A program made the position numbers and the translations under genes. A stretch of 51,429 nucleotides of DNA. Origin: Helicobacter cetorum (GTDB lineage: Bacteria > Campylobacterota > Campylobacteria > Campylobacterales > UBA6016). This document shows positions 43,368-51,377 of this stretch, piece by piece (positions within the stretch are counted from its first letter, which is position 1; each line of letters begins with the position of its first letter). Below the pieces are notes generated by a model that saw only the letters and a program-made list of their open reading frames with translations, did not search any database and had not been told where the DNA came from. The stretch covers positions 1 through 51,429 of the forward strand of contig DZAX01000015.1 of assembly GCA_022729705.1 (NCBI GenBank), read 5' to 3'.

Positions 43368-44051
43368 TTGAAAAAAACTATATTTTTAATTTTATTTATG
43401 GTGTTATTCGCCTTTGGCTCAAGCCCTTTGGATGATAGTTTTGTCTCTTTTGGTATTGAGGGCGGGGCTGAAAAAAACAGCGTACTATATAAAATGGTAA
43501 GCGAGAAAGACATTGGCAAAAGACAAAAAGAGTTTTTTAAGCAGACTATTTTAAAAAATAAAACCAACTATCTTACAGCAAAAAGAGTTCTTGAAGAAAA
43601 AGGGGTTCCTCTTAGTTTTTTGTGGATAGCGATGACGGAATCAAAGTTTAACTCAGCTACAACATCAAAAAAAGCAAGACATATTGGTGTTTGGCAAATG
43701 GCGTCATACAGCTCTAAAATGTTTGGCTTAAAGGTTGGCAAGGGCTCTGATGAGAGACGCAGCGTTGAAAAAAGTACCGCCGCATTTGCCGATTATTGTC
43801 ACTATATGCACAAGGAGTTTAAAAACTGGGGCGTAGTAGCTTTGGCCTATAATTGCGGCGACGGCAGGCTAAAAAAAGTGATACGCAAAGCCGGAACGAA
43901 TGACTTAAACACTATTTTAAGTCCAAATAAAAAACTACTCTCAAAAACATCTAAAATCTACTTTAAAAGAGTGATGATGCTTTCGGCTATTGCAAACGAT
44001 GATGAGATAAAAGAGTTTTTAACAAATCTTGAAAATGGAGAAAAAGGATGA
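43368..44051 (+). CDS. Lytic transglycosylase (SLT domain)
   Basis: A 227-residue exported peptidoglycan lyase. The signal peptide covers about residues 1-18. The catalytic region begins IAMTESKFN near residue 86 (catalytic Glu), followed by GVWQMA and VALAYNCGDGRL near 160, a MltD/Slt-like layout. It should cleave glycan strands with 1,6-anhydro product formation. The start is TTG at 43368; AGAGAG lies upstream. Its stop overlaps the rlpA start by four bases. In Campylobacter and Helicobacter the same pair is also adjacent. Confidence 0.88.
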   Translation: MKKTIFLILFMVLFAFGSSPLDDSFVSFGIEGGAEKNSVLYKMVSEKDIGKRQKEFFKQTILKNKTNYLTAKRVLEEKGVPLSFLWIAMTESKFNSATTSKKARHIGVWQMASYSSKMFGLKVGKGSDERRSVEKSTAAFADYCHYMHKEFKNWGVVALAYNCGDGRLKKVIRKAGTNDLNTILSPNKKLLSKTSKIYFKRVMMLSAIANDDEIKEFLTNLENGEKG

Positions 44052-44824
44052 GAATTTTTGCTTTATCTATGGCGACAGCGCTCTTTTTTGTTGGATGCAC
44101 AAGCAAAAGAAGCGAAGTAAAATATAACGAGCCGCATCAAATAGATATGAATAAAGAGACAAAGACGAGTTCCGCCGCTTCGGCAAAAATGAAGCCGTAT
44201 ACGATAAACGGCAAGACGTATTACCCCTCTTTTGTTTCTATTGGCGAAGAGTATAGCGGAGTAGGGAGTTGGTATGGCGCCGACGCTTTAAATAAATATA
44301 CGGCTAGCGGAGAACCGTACGATATGTACGGTGATACGGCGGCTCACAAGACTTTGCCTATGAATACGATAGTGAGGGTGACAAACTTGGCTACCAATAA
44401 AAGCGTAGTTGCGAGGATAAACGATAGAGGACCTTTTATAGAGGGACGTATTGTTGATTTATCGTATTCGGCGGCTAAGAGTGTTGGAATGGATAAAACC
44501 GGAACCGCTCCGGTTAAGCTAGTCGTACTTGGTTTTGACGGCAAGGTTTCCGCCGCACCTGTCGAAAATGTACAAAAAGAGAATAGGCAAATATCAGGCA
44601 TGGCTCTTCAAATAGGAGCGTTTAGAAATAAAAGCGGTGCGGATGAGTGGGCGTCAAAACACTCTAACGTAAACGGCGTATATAAATCGGTCGTAAAAAG
44701 CTATGAGTTTTTGGGTGCGCCGATGTATAGGGTGATGCTGACTGGTTTTAGAGGCGAAGCCGAGGTAAAAGACTTTATTAAAGAGGGTCGCTTCCCAGGT
44801 TCTTTTGCGGTTAGCTTGGATTAA
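44048..44824 (+). CDS. rlpA: RlpA-type septal ring lipoprotein/transglycosylase
   Basis: A 258-residue protein with a lipobox (FFVGC, Cys 17). The double-psi beta-barrel domain covers GVGSWYGADALNKYTASGEPY near residue 73 to INDRGPFIEGRIVDLSYSAA near 125. A C-terminal SPOR-like domain (MALQIGAFRNKSGADEWA near 187 onward) would bind denuded septal glycan. Expected outer-membrane anchoring and action at the division site. Tightly coupled to the upstream transglycosylase gene. Confidence 0.92.
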   Translation: MRIFALSMATALFFVGCTSKRSEVKYNEPHQIDMNKETKTSSAASAKMKPYTINGKTYYPSFVSIGEEYSGVGSWYGADALNKYTASGEPYDMYGDTAAHKTLPMNTIVRVTNLATNKSVVARINDRGPFIEGRIVDLSYSAAKSVGMDKTGTAPVKLVVLGFDGKVSAAPVENVQKENRQISGMALQIGAFRNKSGADEWASKHSNVNGVYKSVVKSYEFLGAPMYRVMLTGFRGEAEVKDFIKEGRFPGSFAVSLD

Positions 44825-44829
44825 AGATA

Positions 44830-45405
44830 GTGATAAAAATAGAGCGAGAAACAAAAGAAACACAAATAGTATTAGAGCTTACAAGAAAAGGCTCCGGAAG
44901 ATCTCAAATTGAGACTGGTATAGGTTTTTTTGACCACATGCTTACAAGCTTTGCAAAGCACTCAGGTATCGATATAAATCTTGTGTGTAAAGGCGATTTG
45001 CATGTTGATTTTCATCATACGGTAGAAGATGTCGGCATTGTGTTAGGCGAGGCTCTTCATAAAGCTATTTTTCCGATTGTGTCTATTGAGAGATTCGGCG
45101 AGGCTAAGATAGTTATGGATGAGGCGCTTGTTGAGAGCGTGATAGACGTTTCAGGAAGACCTTTTTTATACTTTGATTTGAGCGCTTTGCATGGCAAAAT
45201 AGGAGAGTTTGACGCAGAGCTTGCCGAAGAGTTTTTTCGCGCTGTTGTATTTAATACAAAAATATCTGCCCACATTACAAAAATAAGAGGTCAAAACCTG
45301 CATCATATAGTGGAAGGGGCTTTTAAAGCGTTTGCCGTCTCTTTAAAAAGGGCTCTTAGAGCGTCAGGACAAAGCGGGACTCCTAGCACAAAAGGGGTGT
45401 TGTGA
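44830..45405 (+). CDS. hisB: Imidazoleglycerol-phosphate dehydratase
   Basis: A 191-residue manganese enzyme of histidine synthesis. Metal-site motifs are GIGFFDHMLTSFAKHS near residue 32, DFHHTVEDVGI near 59 and HHIVEGAFKAFA near 156. It is monofunctional, with no phosphatase domain. The GTG start at 44830 is 5 bases after the rlpA stop. The stop overlaps the lptC start, so hisB is embedded in an envelope operon away from other his genes. Confidence 0.95.
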   Translation: MIKIERETKETQIVLELTRKGSGRSQIETGIGFFDHMLTSFAKHSGIDINLVCKGDLHVDFHHTVEDVGIVLGEALHKAIFPIVSIERFGEAKIVMDEALVESVIDVSGRPFLYFDLSALHGKIGEFDAELAEEFFRAVVFNTKISAHITKIRGQNLHHIVEGAFKAFAVSLKRALRASGQSGTPSTKGVL

Positions 45406-45932
45406 GAAAAGGCAAAGGGTGTCTAGCGTATGTCTTTATCTTTTTACTATTTGTCTGCTTGGTTCCACTTTTTGTGGTTTTTAGAAGCGACATTCCGGTA
45501 GGTGCCAAAGAGAAGTCGGCAAATAATCCTCTTTTGGAACTAAGAAACTTCCGCTATGAGGAGCTTTTATTTTCCCAAAAAGGGGTTCAAATTTTAGGCT
45601 CGCTGGGGTATCATTTTGAAGATAGAGATGAGATTAGCGACTTTAAAATACATAAAAAAGAGAGTGCATACATAACGACCATATCTTCAAAAACAGCGTT
45701 AAGGTGCGGCGACGAGACGTTGATGAGTGGTGGCGTAAAGTATGAAAGAAGCGACGGATACAAGCTGTTTACAGACAAGACAAGATATTTTGAAGGGCGG
45801 CAAACGCTCTATATAGATTCGCCGTTTCGTTTTGAGGGGCAAAAGTTTGTGGCGTTTGGCGATTCGTCAAAGATAGACATAAAAAATAAAAAAATAGCTA
45901 TAAACTCTGTGCGAGCAAAGCTAAATTACTAA
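45402..45932 (+). CDS. lptC: LptC-like lipopolysaccharide transport protein
   Basis: A 176-residue protein with one N-terminal membrane helix (about 8-27) and a periplasmic beta-jellyroll-type domain (SGGVKYERSDGYKLFTDKTRYF near residue 109). In Lpt systems LptC receives lipopolysaccharide from the inner-membrane LptBFG and passes it to LptA. Sequence conservation in this family is low; the call rests on topology and on lptA being next, 12 bases away. The start is GTG. In Campylobacter and Helicobacter a KdsC-like HAD phosphatase gene usually precedes lptC; here hisB does. Confidence 0.82.
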   Translation: MRKGKGCLAYVFIFLLFVCLVPLFVVFRSDIPVGAKEKSANNPLLELRNFRYEELLFSQKGVQILGSLGYHFEDRDEISDFKIHKKESAYITTISSKTALRCGDETLMSGGVKYERSDGYKLFTDKTRYFEGRQTLYIDSPFRFEGQKFVAFGDSSKIDIKNKKIAINSVRAKLNY

Positions 45933-45944
45933 GGCGAAAGAGCT

Positions 45945-46430
45945 ATGTTTTTAAAATTTATATTGATTTTTGCTCCGTTGTTTGCTCTTTTTGCCGCAGA
46001 GGTGGAGATAACTGCAAAACATTTTGAGGGCGACGATAAAAGCGGAGTTTCAAAATTTAGCGGAAATGTAAAAGCGGTTAAAGGCGCCGACACTATACTC
46101 TCGGATACGATGTTTATCTACTTTGACGCGGCTAGAAAGCCTTTGCGTTTTGAGGCGATCGGTTCCGCCTCTTTTGTGATGAGGGGAGAGGGCGCTAAGA
46201 CCTATAAAGGCAAATCAAAAACTATTATTTACTATCCAAATCAAAAAGAGTATCAGCTATTAGGCGACGCTTTTGTAGAGTATGTAGAGGAGAAGCGCAA
46301 GGTGTACGGCGAGAAGATAGTGGTCAACGATACTACAAAAAAAGCCTCAGTTGTCGGCGAAGAGGGCGGACGACCGGCTAAATTTATCTTTTTTGTAGAA
46401 GATAAAAACGAAACAAAAAAAACCAAATGA
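45945..46430 (+). CDS. lptA: LptA/OstA-like periplasmic lipopolysaccharide carrier
   Basis: A 161-residue exported protein with a signal peptide (about 1-18) and an OstA-type beta-jellyroll: EITAKHFEGDDKSGVSKFSG, then NVKAVKGADTILSD and GKSKTIIYYPNQKEYQLLGDA. It should form the bridge that carries lipopolysaccharide across the periplasm. The C terminus is Lys-rich. Its stop overlaps the start of engB by four bases. Confidence 0.88.
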   Translation: MFLKFILIFAPLFALFAAEVEITAKHFEGDDKSGVSKFSGNVKAVKGADTILSDTMFIYFDAARKPLRFEAIGSASFVMRGEGAKTYKGKSKTIIYYPNQKEYQLLGDAFVEYVEEKRKVYGEKIVVNDTTKKASVVGEEGGRPAKFIFFVEDKNETKKTK

Positions 46431-47026
46431 GAGTATTAAACGCAGAGTTTATCAAGTCGTCCACCAAATGCGACGACTCGTTGCCGCAAGATTTTGCCGA
46501 AGTTGCTTTTTTGGGACGTAGCAATGTTGGCAAAAGCTCTCTAATAAACGCTTTCACATCCAAAAAAGCTCTTGCAAAATCATCGTCTACGCCTGGCAAA
46601 ACAAGGCTTATCAACTTCTTTTCGGTAGAGGCTCTTTTTGGCGAAGAGAGGCTTATGTTTCGTCTTGTGGATTTGCCGGGATTTGGATATGCGAAAGTTT
46701 CAAAGTCGGAGAGAGAGCTTTGGGAGGAGAATCTTACAAGATTTTTGTATGAGCGTATTTCTATCAAGCTTTTTTTGTTGCTTCGCGACTCAAGACATCC
46801 AAAAATGGAGATAGACGACGAGGTAAAAGAGTTTTTGCAAAGCTTCAACAGAAGAGACTATCGCATTCAAGAGGTATTTACAAAGATAGACAAACTAACA
46901 AAAAATGAGCTCGGGGCTTTAAAAAGAAATAATCCCGGGGCTCTGTTTGTCTCCACCTCTTCAAAAGCAGGAATTGACACACTGCTTAGAGAGGTTCATT
47001 CGGCTCTGTTTGTGGAGCACAAATGA
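46427..47026 (+). CDS. engB: Ribosome biogenesis GTPase EngB/YsxC
   Basis: A 199-residue small GTPase for large-subunit assembly. G1 is FLGRSNVGKSSLINAF near residue 28, G2 contains SSTPGKT near 56, G3 is DLPGFGYAKV near 78, G4 is TKIDKL near 145 and G5 is STSSKAG near 177. It overlaps lptA at its start and the acetyltransferase gene at its end. Confidence 0.95.
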   Translation: MRVLNAEFIKSSTKCDDSLPQDFAEVAFLGRSNVGKSSLINAFTSKKALAKSSSTPGKTRLINFFSVEALFGEERLMFRLVDLPGFGYAKVSKSERELWEENLTRFLYERISIKLFLLLRDSRHPKMEIDDEVKEFLQSFNRRDYRIQEVFTKIDKLTKNELGALKRNNPGALFVSTSSKAGIDTLLREVHSALFVEHK

Positions 47027-47481
47027 TAGAGCTTGCAAAGCCTACGCTTGGCGATATACCAAAAATGCAAGAGCTTGTCAAAAGCGAAGTTGAAAACGGC
47101 GTAATTTTGTTTAGAGACGAAGATGATATGGCAAATACAATTCGCTCTTATATGCTAGCAAAGATGGACGGGGAGTTGGCTGGTTTTGCCGCTTTGCATA
47201 TCTACTCTCCAAAATTGGCTGAAATCAGAAGTCTTGTTATTAAAGATAGCTACAGAGGCAAAGGGCTTGGAAAAGCTCTTTTGGGCGCGCTTGAGAGCGA
47301 GGGAAAAAAGCTTGGAGTTTCGCAAATATTGACGCTTACTTATCAAAAAGAGTTTTTTGAAAAAAGCGGATTTGTTGAGATACCAAAAGAAAACATACCT
47401 GAACATAAAATCTGGGCGGACTGTATAAAGTGCAAGCATTTTCCTATTTGCAACGAAATATCACTGATAAAAACTATATAA
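47023..47481 (+). CDS. argA: Short GNAT-type N-acetylglutamate synthase-like acetyltransferase
   Basis: A 152-residue GNAT enzyme without an amino-acid-kinase domain. The acetyl-CoA-binding motif A is SLVIKDSYRGKGLGKALLGAL near residue 69. The C terminus WADCIKCKHFPICNEI near 130 is the pattern I remember in short ArgA proteins of Campylobacterota. It would start arginine synthesis by acetylating glutamate. It overlaps engB by four bases. The specific substrate is a family inference. Confidence 0.78.
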   Translation: MIELAKPTLGDIPKMQELVKSEVENGVILFRDEDDMANTIRSYMLAKMDGELAGFAALHIYSPKLAEIRSLVIKDSYRGKGLGKALLGALESEGKKLGVSQILTLTYQKEFFEKSGFVEIPKENIPEHKIWADCIKCKHFPICNEISLIKTI

Positions 47482-47897
47482 AGCTTATCTTTCTAGGCGT
47501 TTTTTGTGCGCTTTATTTAGCGATTAGCGCCATCAATCCATATTTGCCGCCTTTTTTTGGCGTATTGCTTGTAATTGTTTATTTTGTTAGACAAAAAGAG
47601 ATTATTTGGTTCTCTCTTTTTTATCTGCTGATTTTTGAGGCGGATAGGGGGTATTATCTTTTTTCTAGTTGGGTATTTTTGTTTTTTTATATCTATTATC
47701 TAATACCGCTAATTGAAAACTTTTTGGTTTGTAAACGATGCGTGGCAGGTATTGCCGCCTTTTTGGCGTACCCTTTATATTATCTATTTTTGGTGAGTAT
47801 AGACGCATTTTTTGCAAAAGAGAGTTTATCAATCTCTTTTACCTCGGTACTGATTTATATGTTTTTTGAGACGCTTTTGGCTGTTGGGCTGGAGTAG
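47430..47897 (+). CDS. MreD-like integral membrane protein
   Basis: A protein of up to 155 residues with about five hydrophobic segments and few charged residues. Position directly before mrdA and topology suggest an MreD-like elongation factor; a similar small membrane-protein gene precedes the PBP2 gene in Campylobacter. Sequence similarity to classical MreD is weak. The first possible start is GTG 47430, 52 bases inside argA. TTG 47448 is an alternative, so the N terminus is uncertain. Confidence 0.62.
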   Translation: MQAFSYLQRNITDKNYIKLIFLGVFCALYLAISAINPYLPPFFGVLLVIVYFVRQKEIIWFSLFYLLIFEADRGYYLFSSWVFLFFYIYYLIPLIENFLVCKRCVAGIAAFLAYPLYYLFLVSIDAFFAKESLSISFTSVLIYMFFETLLAVGLE

Positions 47898-47901
47898 CGG
47901 T

Positions 47902-49716
47902 ATGCGAGATAAGATTGTTATGGCTCTATTTCTTGTGATATGGTCAACGCTGCTTGTTAGGGTTTTTTATTTTAGCGTCAAATCAAACGCCTATTATGAA
48001 GAGCTTTCATCCAGAAATTCGTTAAAAACAGAGCTTGTATACCCGCCAAGAGGCGTTATTTTTGATAGAAATAAAAACTCGCTTGCGATTAATAAGCTCG
48101 GTTTTGCAATAAGCCTATCTCCGCATTTGAGCCGCAAAGCAAATATTGAGATTTTAAACCAAAAACTTCTTCTTTTAAAAGAGTATTTTCCGACGCTTAA
48201 TATAGAAAAAATCAAAACTCTATATATCAAAGAAGACTCCGCTTACAATCACGAAAATATTAGAATTGTTGATTTTGTGCCATACGAGACGATGTTGCCA
48301 AATTTTACACGGCTTAGCCTAGATGAGGACATAAACATAGAGCCTACGACCTTAAGAGAGTATCCGCAAGCCGATGTGGCGGGACACGTGATAGGATACG
48401 TCTCTAGAATCTCAAAAGACGACGCCGAAAAACTAGGCATCGTCTCTCCAAACGGATACACAGGCAAAGACGGCTTGGAAAAATTTTATAACTCAATGCT
48501 ACAAGGCGAGCCGGGGGAGAAGATATATCGCGTAAATGCGGTAAATGAGATTGTGGATGAGATGAGTTCAAAAGAGCCCTCAGCCCATCATGACCTTGTA
48601 AGTTCTATTGATTTGAGGGTTCAAAAGCTTATATCAGAGCTTTATGATGGAAAAAGCGGAGCGATTGTGGTTTTGGATTTGCAAGACGGCTCGGTGCTTG
48701 CAGCGGGAAGTTTTCCAGAGTATGACATTGGTTTGTTTACAAAAGGGCTTAGCTCGGAGGAGTGGAGCAGTATGGTAAACGATATTAACCATCCGCTTAC
48801 AAATAGGCTTACAAGAGGACTTTATCCGCCTGGTTCTGTTGTCAAGCCGGGTGTCGCTCTAGCTCTTCAAAGAGCCGGTGTGGATCCAAACGCCTTTATT
48901 CACGACGAGGGTTTTATTGAGTTTGGCGGCAGGAAGTTTAGAGACTGGAATAAAGATGGGCATGGCTCTGTTGATATGAGAAAATCTATCAAAGAGAGCT
49001 GTGATACATACTACTACAAAATGTCTCTTCGAGTGGGAATTGATATTATCTCAAAAACGCTCTTTGAGCTGGGGCTTGGTCAAAAAACAGGAGCTGATTT
49101 GCCGGGCGAGTCTAGCGGTATTATGCCATCCCCTGGGTGGAAGCAAAAAAGGTACAAGAAAGCTTGGTATTCTGGCGAGACCCTAAATACGGTAATCGGA
49201 CAAGGAAGCACAATAGTCACGCCTCTTCAAGTCGCCAAATTTACTGCCGCTTTAGCTACAGGAAAGAGTATAACCCCAAAATTTGCTTTATATGCCGGCG
49301 GAAAACCAACTCCATCAGGCGTTAAAGAGTTAATCGGGGTAAATGAGCAAGATAGACTTAATGTCATAAGAGAGGGTATGTATCAAGTGTGTAATGCGCA
49401 AGGCGGCACAGCCTTTGGAACTCTCGGCTCTTTGCCAATTAAGGTCGCTGGAAAAACCGGCACCGCTCAAGTCTCAAGTATCGCGCAAGCGGAGGTAAAT
49501 CGTATGAAAGAGGAGCAGCTAGACTACTACAAACGCTCTCATGCGTGGCTTACGACGTATGCACCTTATGAGAATCCAAGATTTGTAATAACCTCCATGG
49601 TGGAACACGGCGGACATGGCGGAAGTGCAGCGGGACCTATCGTGGCGGATGTGTATAGAAAACTGATAGAGCTTGGATATATTAGCATTCCAAGCAAAGC
49701 CGCCAAAACTCCCTGA
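47902..49716 (+). CDS. mrdA: Penicillin-binding protein 2 (elongation transpeptidase)
   Basis: A 604-residue class B PBP with one N-terminal membrane helix (about 5-24). The dimerisation domain contains PPRGVIFDRNKNSLA near 44 and GHVIGYVSRIS near 160. The transpeptidase motifs are SVVK (PPGSVVKPG, near 315), SCD (KESCDTYYY, near 368) and KTG (AGKTGTAQ, near 518). It cross-links side-wall peptidoglycan. ATG 47902 follows GGAG; an upstream in-frame start would overlap the MreD-like gene. Confidence 0.95.
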   Translation: MRDKIVMALFLVIWSTLLVRVFYFSVKSNAYYEELSSRNSLKTELVYPPRGVIFDRNKNSLAINKLGFAISLSPHLSRKANIEILNQKLLLLKEYFPTLNIEKIKTLYIKEDSAYNHENIRIVDFVPYETMLPNFTRLSLDEDINIEPTTLREYPQADVAGHVIGYVSRISKDDAEKLGIVSPNGYTGKDGLEKFYNSMLQGEPGEKIYRVNAVNEIVDEMSSKEPSAHHDLVSSIDLRVQKLISELYDGKSGAIVVLDLQDGSVLAAGSFPEYDIGLFTKGLSSEEWSSMVNDINHPLTNRLTRGLYPPGSVVKPGVALALQRAGVDPNAFIHDEGFIEFGGRKFRDWNKDGHGSVDMRKSIKESCDTYYYKMSLRVGIDIISKTLFELGLGQKTGADLPGESSGIMPSPGWKQKRYKKAWYSGETLNTVIGQGSTIVTPLQVAKFTAALATGKSITPKFALYAGGKPTPSGVKELIGVNEQDRLNVIREGMYQVCNAQGGTAFGTLGSLPIKVAGKTGTAQVSSIAQAEVNRMKEEQLDYYKRSHAWLTTYAPYENPRFVITSMVEHGGHGGSAAGPIVADVYRKLIELGYISIPSKAAKTP

Positions 49717-49777
49717 CTAGACAAAAAATCCAATTATAGAAAATACAGACGATTTTGTAGCAAGCACCTTAAAAATT

Positions 49778-50191
49778 CTATCTGCTTAAAAGCGTCTCCT
49801 CTACACCAAACATTTTTGCGACGCTTATCTCTTTTTGTAGCATTTGACCGTTATCGCTCTCATGGTCAAAGCCAAGAAGATGTAAGAGTCCGTGAATAAA
49901 GAGTATTTTTAGCTCAACTTCAAAAGTGTGTCCCATCTCGTCTGCCACCCTTTTTGCCGTGTCGGCGGATATGATGATGGAGCCTATAAACTCTGTTTTT
50001 GACACTTTTATCGGAAAGCTCAATACATCTGTTGGCTTATTTAGTTTTCTATATTCTAGGTTAGCCTCTCTTATCTCTTCGTCATTTACTATGATAAGCT
50101 CTAGTGATTTTGCATGAACGAGCGACGCTCTTATATTTTCAAGGTTGCCAACCTCTATTTTGTAGTCTGTTTTATTTTCAAAATCTATCAC
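49778..50191 (-). CDS. ybeY: Endoribonuclease YbeY (16S rRNA maturation)
   Basis: A 137-residue zinc-dependent RNase. The metal motif HGLLHLLGFDHE near residue 99 is complete, and NKPTDVLSFP near 53 is characteristic. It acts in rRNA 3' processing and ribosome quality control. GTG at 50191 is chosen since AGAGGT lies six bases before it; a longer frame from TTG 50221 lacks such a site. It is convergent with mrdA. The long structured leader region at 50225-50482 is upstream on the same strand. Confidence 0.92.
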   Translation of the reverse strand: MIDFENKTDYKIEVGNLENIRASLVHAKSLELIIVNDEEIREANLEYRKLNKPTDVLSFPIKVSKTEFIGSIIISADTAKRVADEMGHTFEVELKILFIHGLLHLLGFDHESDNGQMLQKEISVAKMFGVEETLLSR

Positions 50192-50224
50192 GCATTGACC
50201 TCTTTTTGCGGATTGTATCAAAAG

Positions 50225-50482
50225 ACAACAGATATTTAAGTCTGCGGGTTCGATTTACGGAATTGTTGCTCGGAAGATTGGAGGTATTAGACCTCTCCTA
50301 AAACCTATTCGTTTTTAGCGTGAGCATATATCGTAACGGGCAAATGTCAATGAAATTGACAAGAAAGAATAGATTAAAGTCCTGCATGGCTTTGCCTCTT
50401 TTATTGAAATACCCGCCTTGATTTGTCCCCGACGCTTAAAAAACAAGCAAAAAAAAGGTCGCCCATGCAGAGCTTTGACCTG
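50225..50482 (-). ncRNA. Candidate structured RNA (or long ybeY leader)
   Basis: No protein frame fits, yet the reverse strand starts at a good promoter and folds well on paper. AAAGCUCUGCAUGG (50476-50463) pairs with CCAUGCAGGACUUU (50389-50376) with one mismatch. Directly after it, AAUCUAUUC pairs with GAAUAGGUU near 50310. GUCAAU-UUC-AUUGAC (50361-50347) is a perfect hairpin, as is the GGAGGU...ACCUCC dyad near 50280-50297. A competing AGGUC...GACCU hairpin followed by eight U lies at the 5' end (50482-50450). It does not show RNase P, tmRNA or small-SRP signature sequences. A 6S-like RNA or a regulatory leader for ybeY remains possible. Ends are approximate. Confidence 0.4.
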
Positions 50483-50488
50483 TTGCGG

Positions 50489-50518
50489 GTTATATTAAAA
50501 GTCTTGCCAATATGTCAA
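50489..50518 (-). promoter_or_regulatory. Sigma-70-like promoter for the candidate RNA
   Basis: On the reverse strand, TTGACA (50518-50513) and TATAAC (50494-50489) are 18 bases apart, close to consensus. Transcription would start near 50482. Confidence 0.6.
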
Positions 50519-50606
50519 GCGTTTTTTTATTGGTATTCTTATAGCAAACGTAAATCTATTGTTTTTAAATGAATTGTGAATTTTTTTGGATTATATATAA
50601 GTTGGG

Positions 50607-50683
50607 TGGTAGCAAGAGAGGGACTCGAACCCTCGACCTCCGGCTTATGAGACCAGCGCTCTAACCAGCTGAGCTACCTTGCC
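50607..50683 (-). tRNA. tRNA-Met (anticodon CAT)
   Basis: The reverse strand folds into a complete cloverleaf of 77 bases including an encoded CCA. It has acceptor GGCAAGG, D-arm GCTCAGCTGGTTAGAGC, anticodon loop CTCATAA and T-arm with GGTTCGAGTC. Overall similarity to elongator tRNA-Met is greater than to the CAT-bearing tRNA-Ile2, though the latter cannot be wholly excluded by sequence alone. It is not the initiator because the three G-C pairs at the base of the anticodon stem are missing. Confidence 0.93.
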
Positions 50684-50706
50684 ATCTTTGTTAAAAAGAG
50701 GACGGA

Positions 50707-50735
50707 ATTTTATCTAAATAAAACTTTTATGTCAA
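50707..50735 (-). promoter_or_regulatory. Promoter of tRNA-Met
   Basis: On the reverse strand, TTGACA (50735-50730) is followed after 17 bases by TAAAAT (50712-50707), a near-consensus sigma-70 promoter, 24 bases upstream of the tRNA 5' end. Confidence 0.75.
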
Positions 50736-50763
50736 GAAAGGGCGGGTAAAAACCCGCAACTTT

Positions 50764-51078
50764 TTAGGACATTCTATCTACTTTTGTTTTTAGAGCCTCT
50801 ATTTCTTTCAAAATCTGCTCTTTATCTAAATCGGCGATGTCTTTTGAGTGTAGCATCTCTTTTATTTTGTCCATTGAAGCGTGGACGTTATCGCTTACTT
50901 TTTGGTATATCTCTTTTGCTTTTTCGGCTGTTACGCCTCTTTCTTTTAGCGTTGTCTCTAGTTTGCCCTCAAGTTTTTCAAACTCTTCTACTATTTTATC
51001 TTTATTTTTCATAACGCCGTATGTAGCCGCAGCCCCCACCAAAGCTCCGACAAATACGCATATAGCTGATCTTTCCAT
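50764..51078 (-). CDS. YtxH-like small membrane-anchored protein
   Basis: A 104-residue protein with a glycine/alanine-rich hydrophobic N terminus (about 5-22, VFVGALVGAAATYGV) and a long charged helical remainder that is probably a coiled coil. This is the YtxH-like arrangement of small stress-associated proteins. No catalytic motif. It lies 11 bases after the DUF948-like gene on the same strand, a common pairing in bacteria. Function unknown; the promoter of tRNA-Met lies just beyond its end. Confidence 0.7.
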   Translation of the reverse strand: MERSAICVFVGALVGAAATYGVMKNKDKIVEEFEKLEGKLETTLKERGVTAEKAKEIYQKVSDNVHASMDKIKEMLHSKDIADLDKEQILKEIEALKTKVDRMS

Positions 51079-51089
51079 CCGTTCTTTCC

Positions 51090-51326
51090 TTATTTTGTTT
51101 TTTTGAAAAAAGAGAAAATACTAAAAAGTCCGCTTATCTCCGCTATGTTTTGGGTAATGCGATGAACATTTGGAAGTATTTGAGATAACTCAAAATTAAG
51201 CGTCGCAATCTTTTCATCCAGAGATTTCACGGCTTTTAGTATAAAACTCAAACCAATCGCCGCTATGACGGTCAAAGCTATCATGCAAAAAGCGATAACT
51301 CCTACGAATAAAGTCATCGCATCCAT
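51090..51326 (-). CDS. DUF948-like small membrane protein
   Basis: A 78-residue protein with one N-terminal membrane helix (about 6-28) followed by an amphipathic helical region (KSLDEKIATLNFELSQIL) typical of DUF948 proteins. ATG 51326 is chosen because AGGAG precedes it by seven bases; the longer frame from 51395 is unlikely. It is first of a pair with the YtxH-like gene. Role unknown. Confidence 0.68.
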   Translation of the reverse strand: MDAMTLFVGVIAFCMIALTVIAAIGLSFILKAVKSLDEKIATLNFELSQILPNVHRITQNIAEISGLFSIFSFFKKTK

Positions 51327-51377
51327 TTTATATCTCCTACACAGTAAGCTTAGCCGGAGGTTTGGCTTGATAGATAC

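Noticed and set aside
50225-50482. RNase P RNA, tmRNA or small SRP RNA
   Set aside because: The conserved RNase P core (GAGGAAAGUCC-like), the tmRNA tRNA-like ends and tag frame, and the SRP apical loop (GGAAGG-type) are all absent on both strands.
50607-50683. tRNA-Ile2 (CAT read as lysidine-modified)
   Set aside because: The body of the tRNA resembles elongator tRNA-Met more closely. Not fully excluded without comparing against the TilS identity set.
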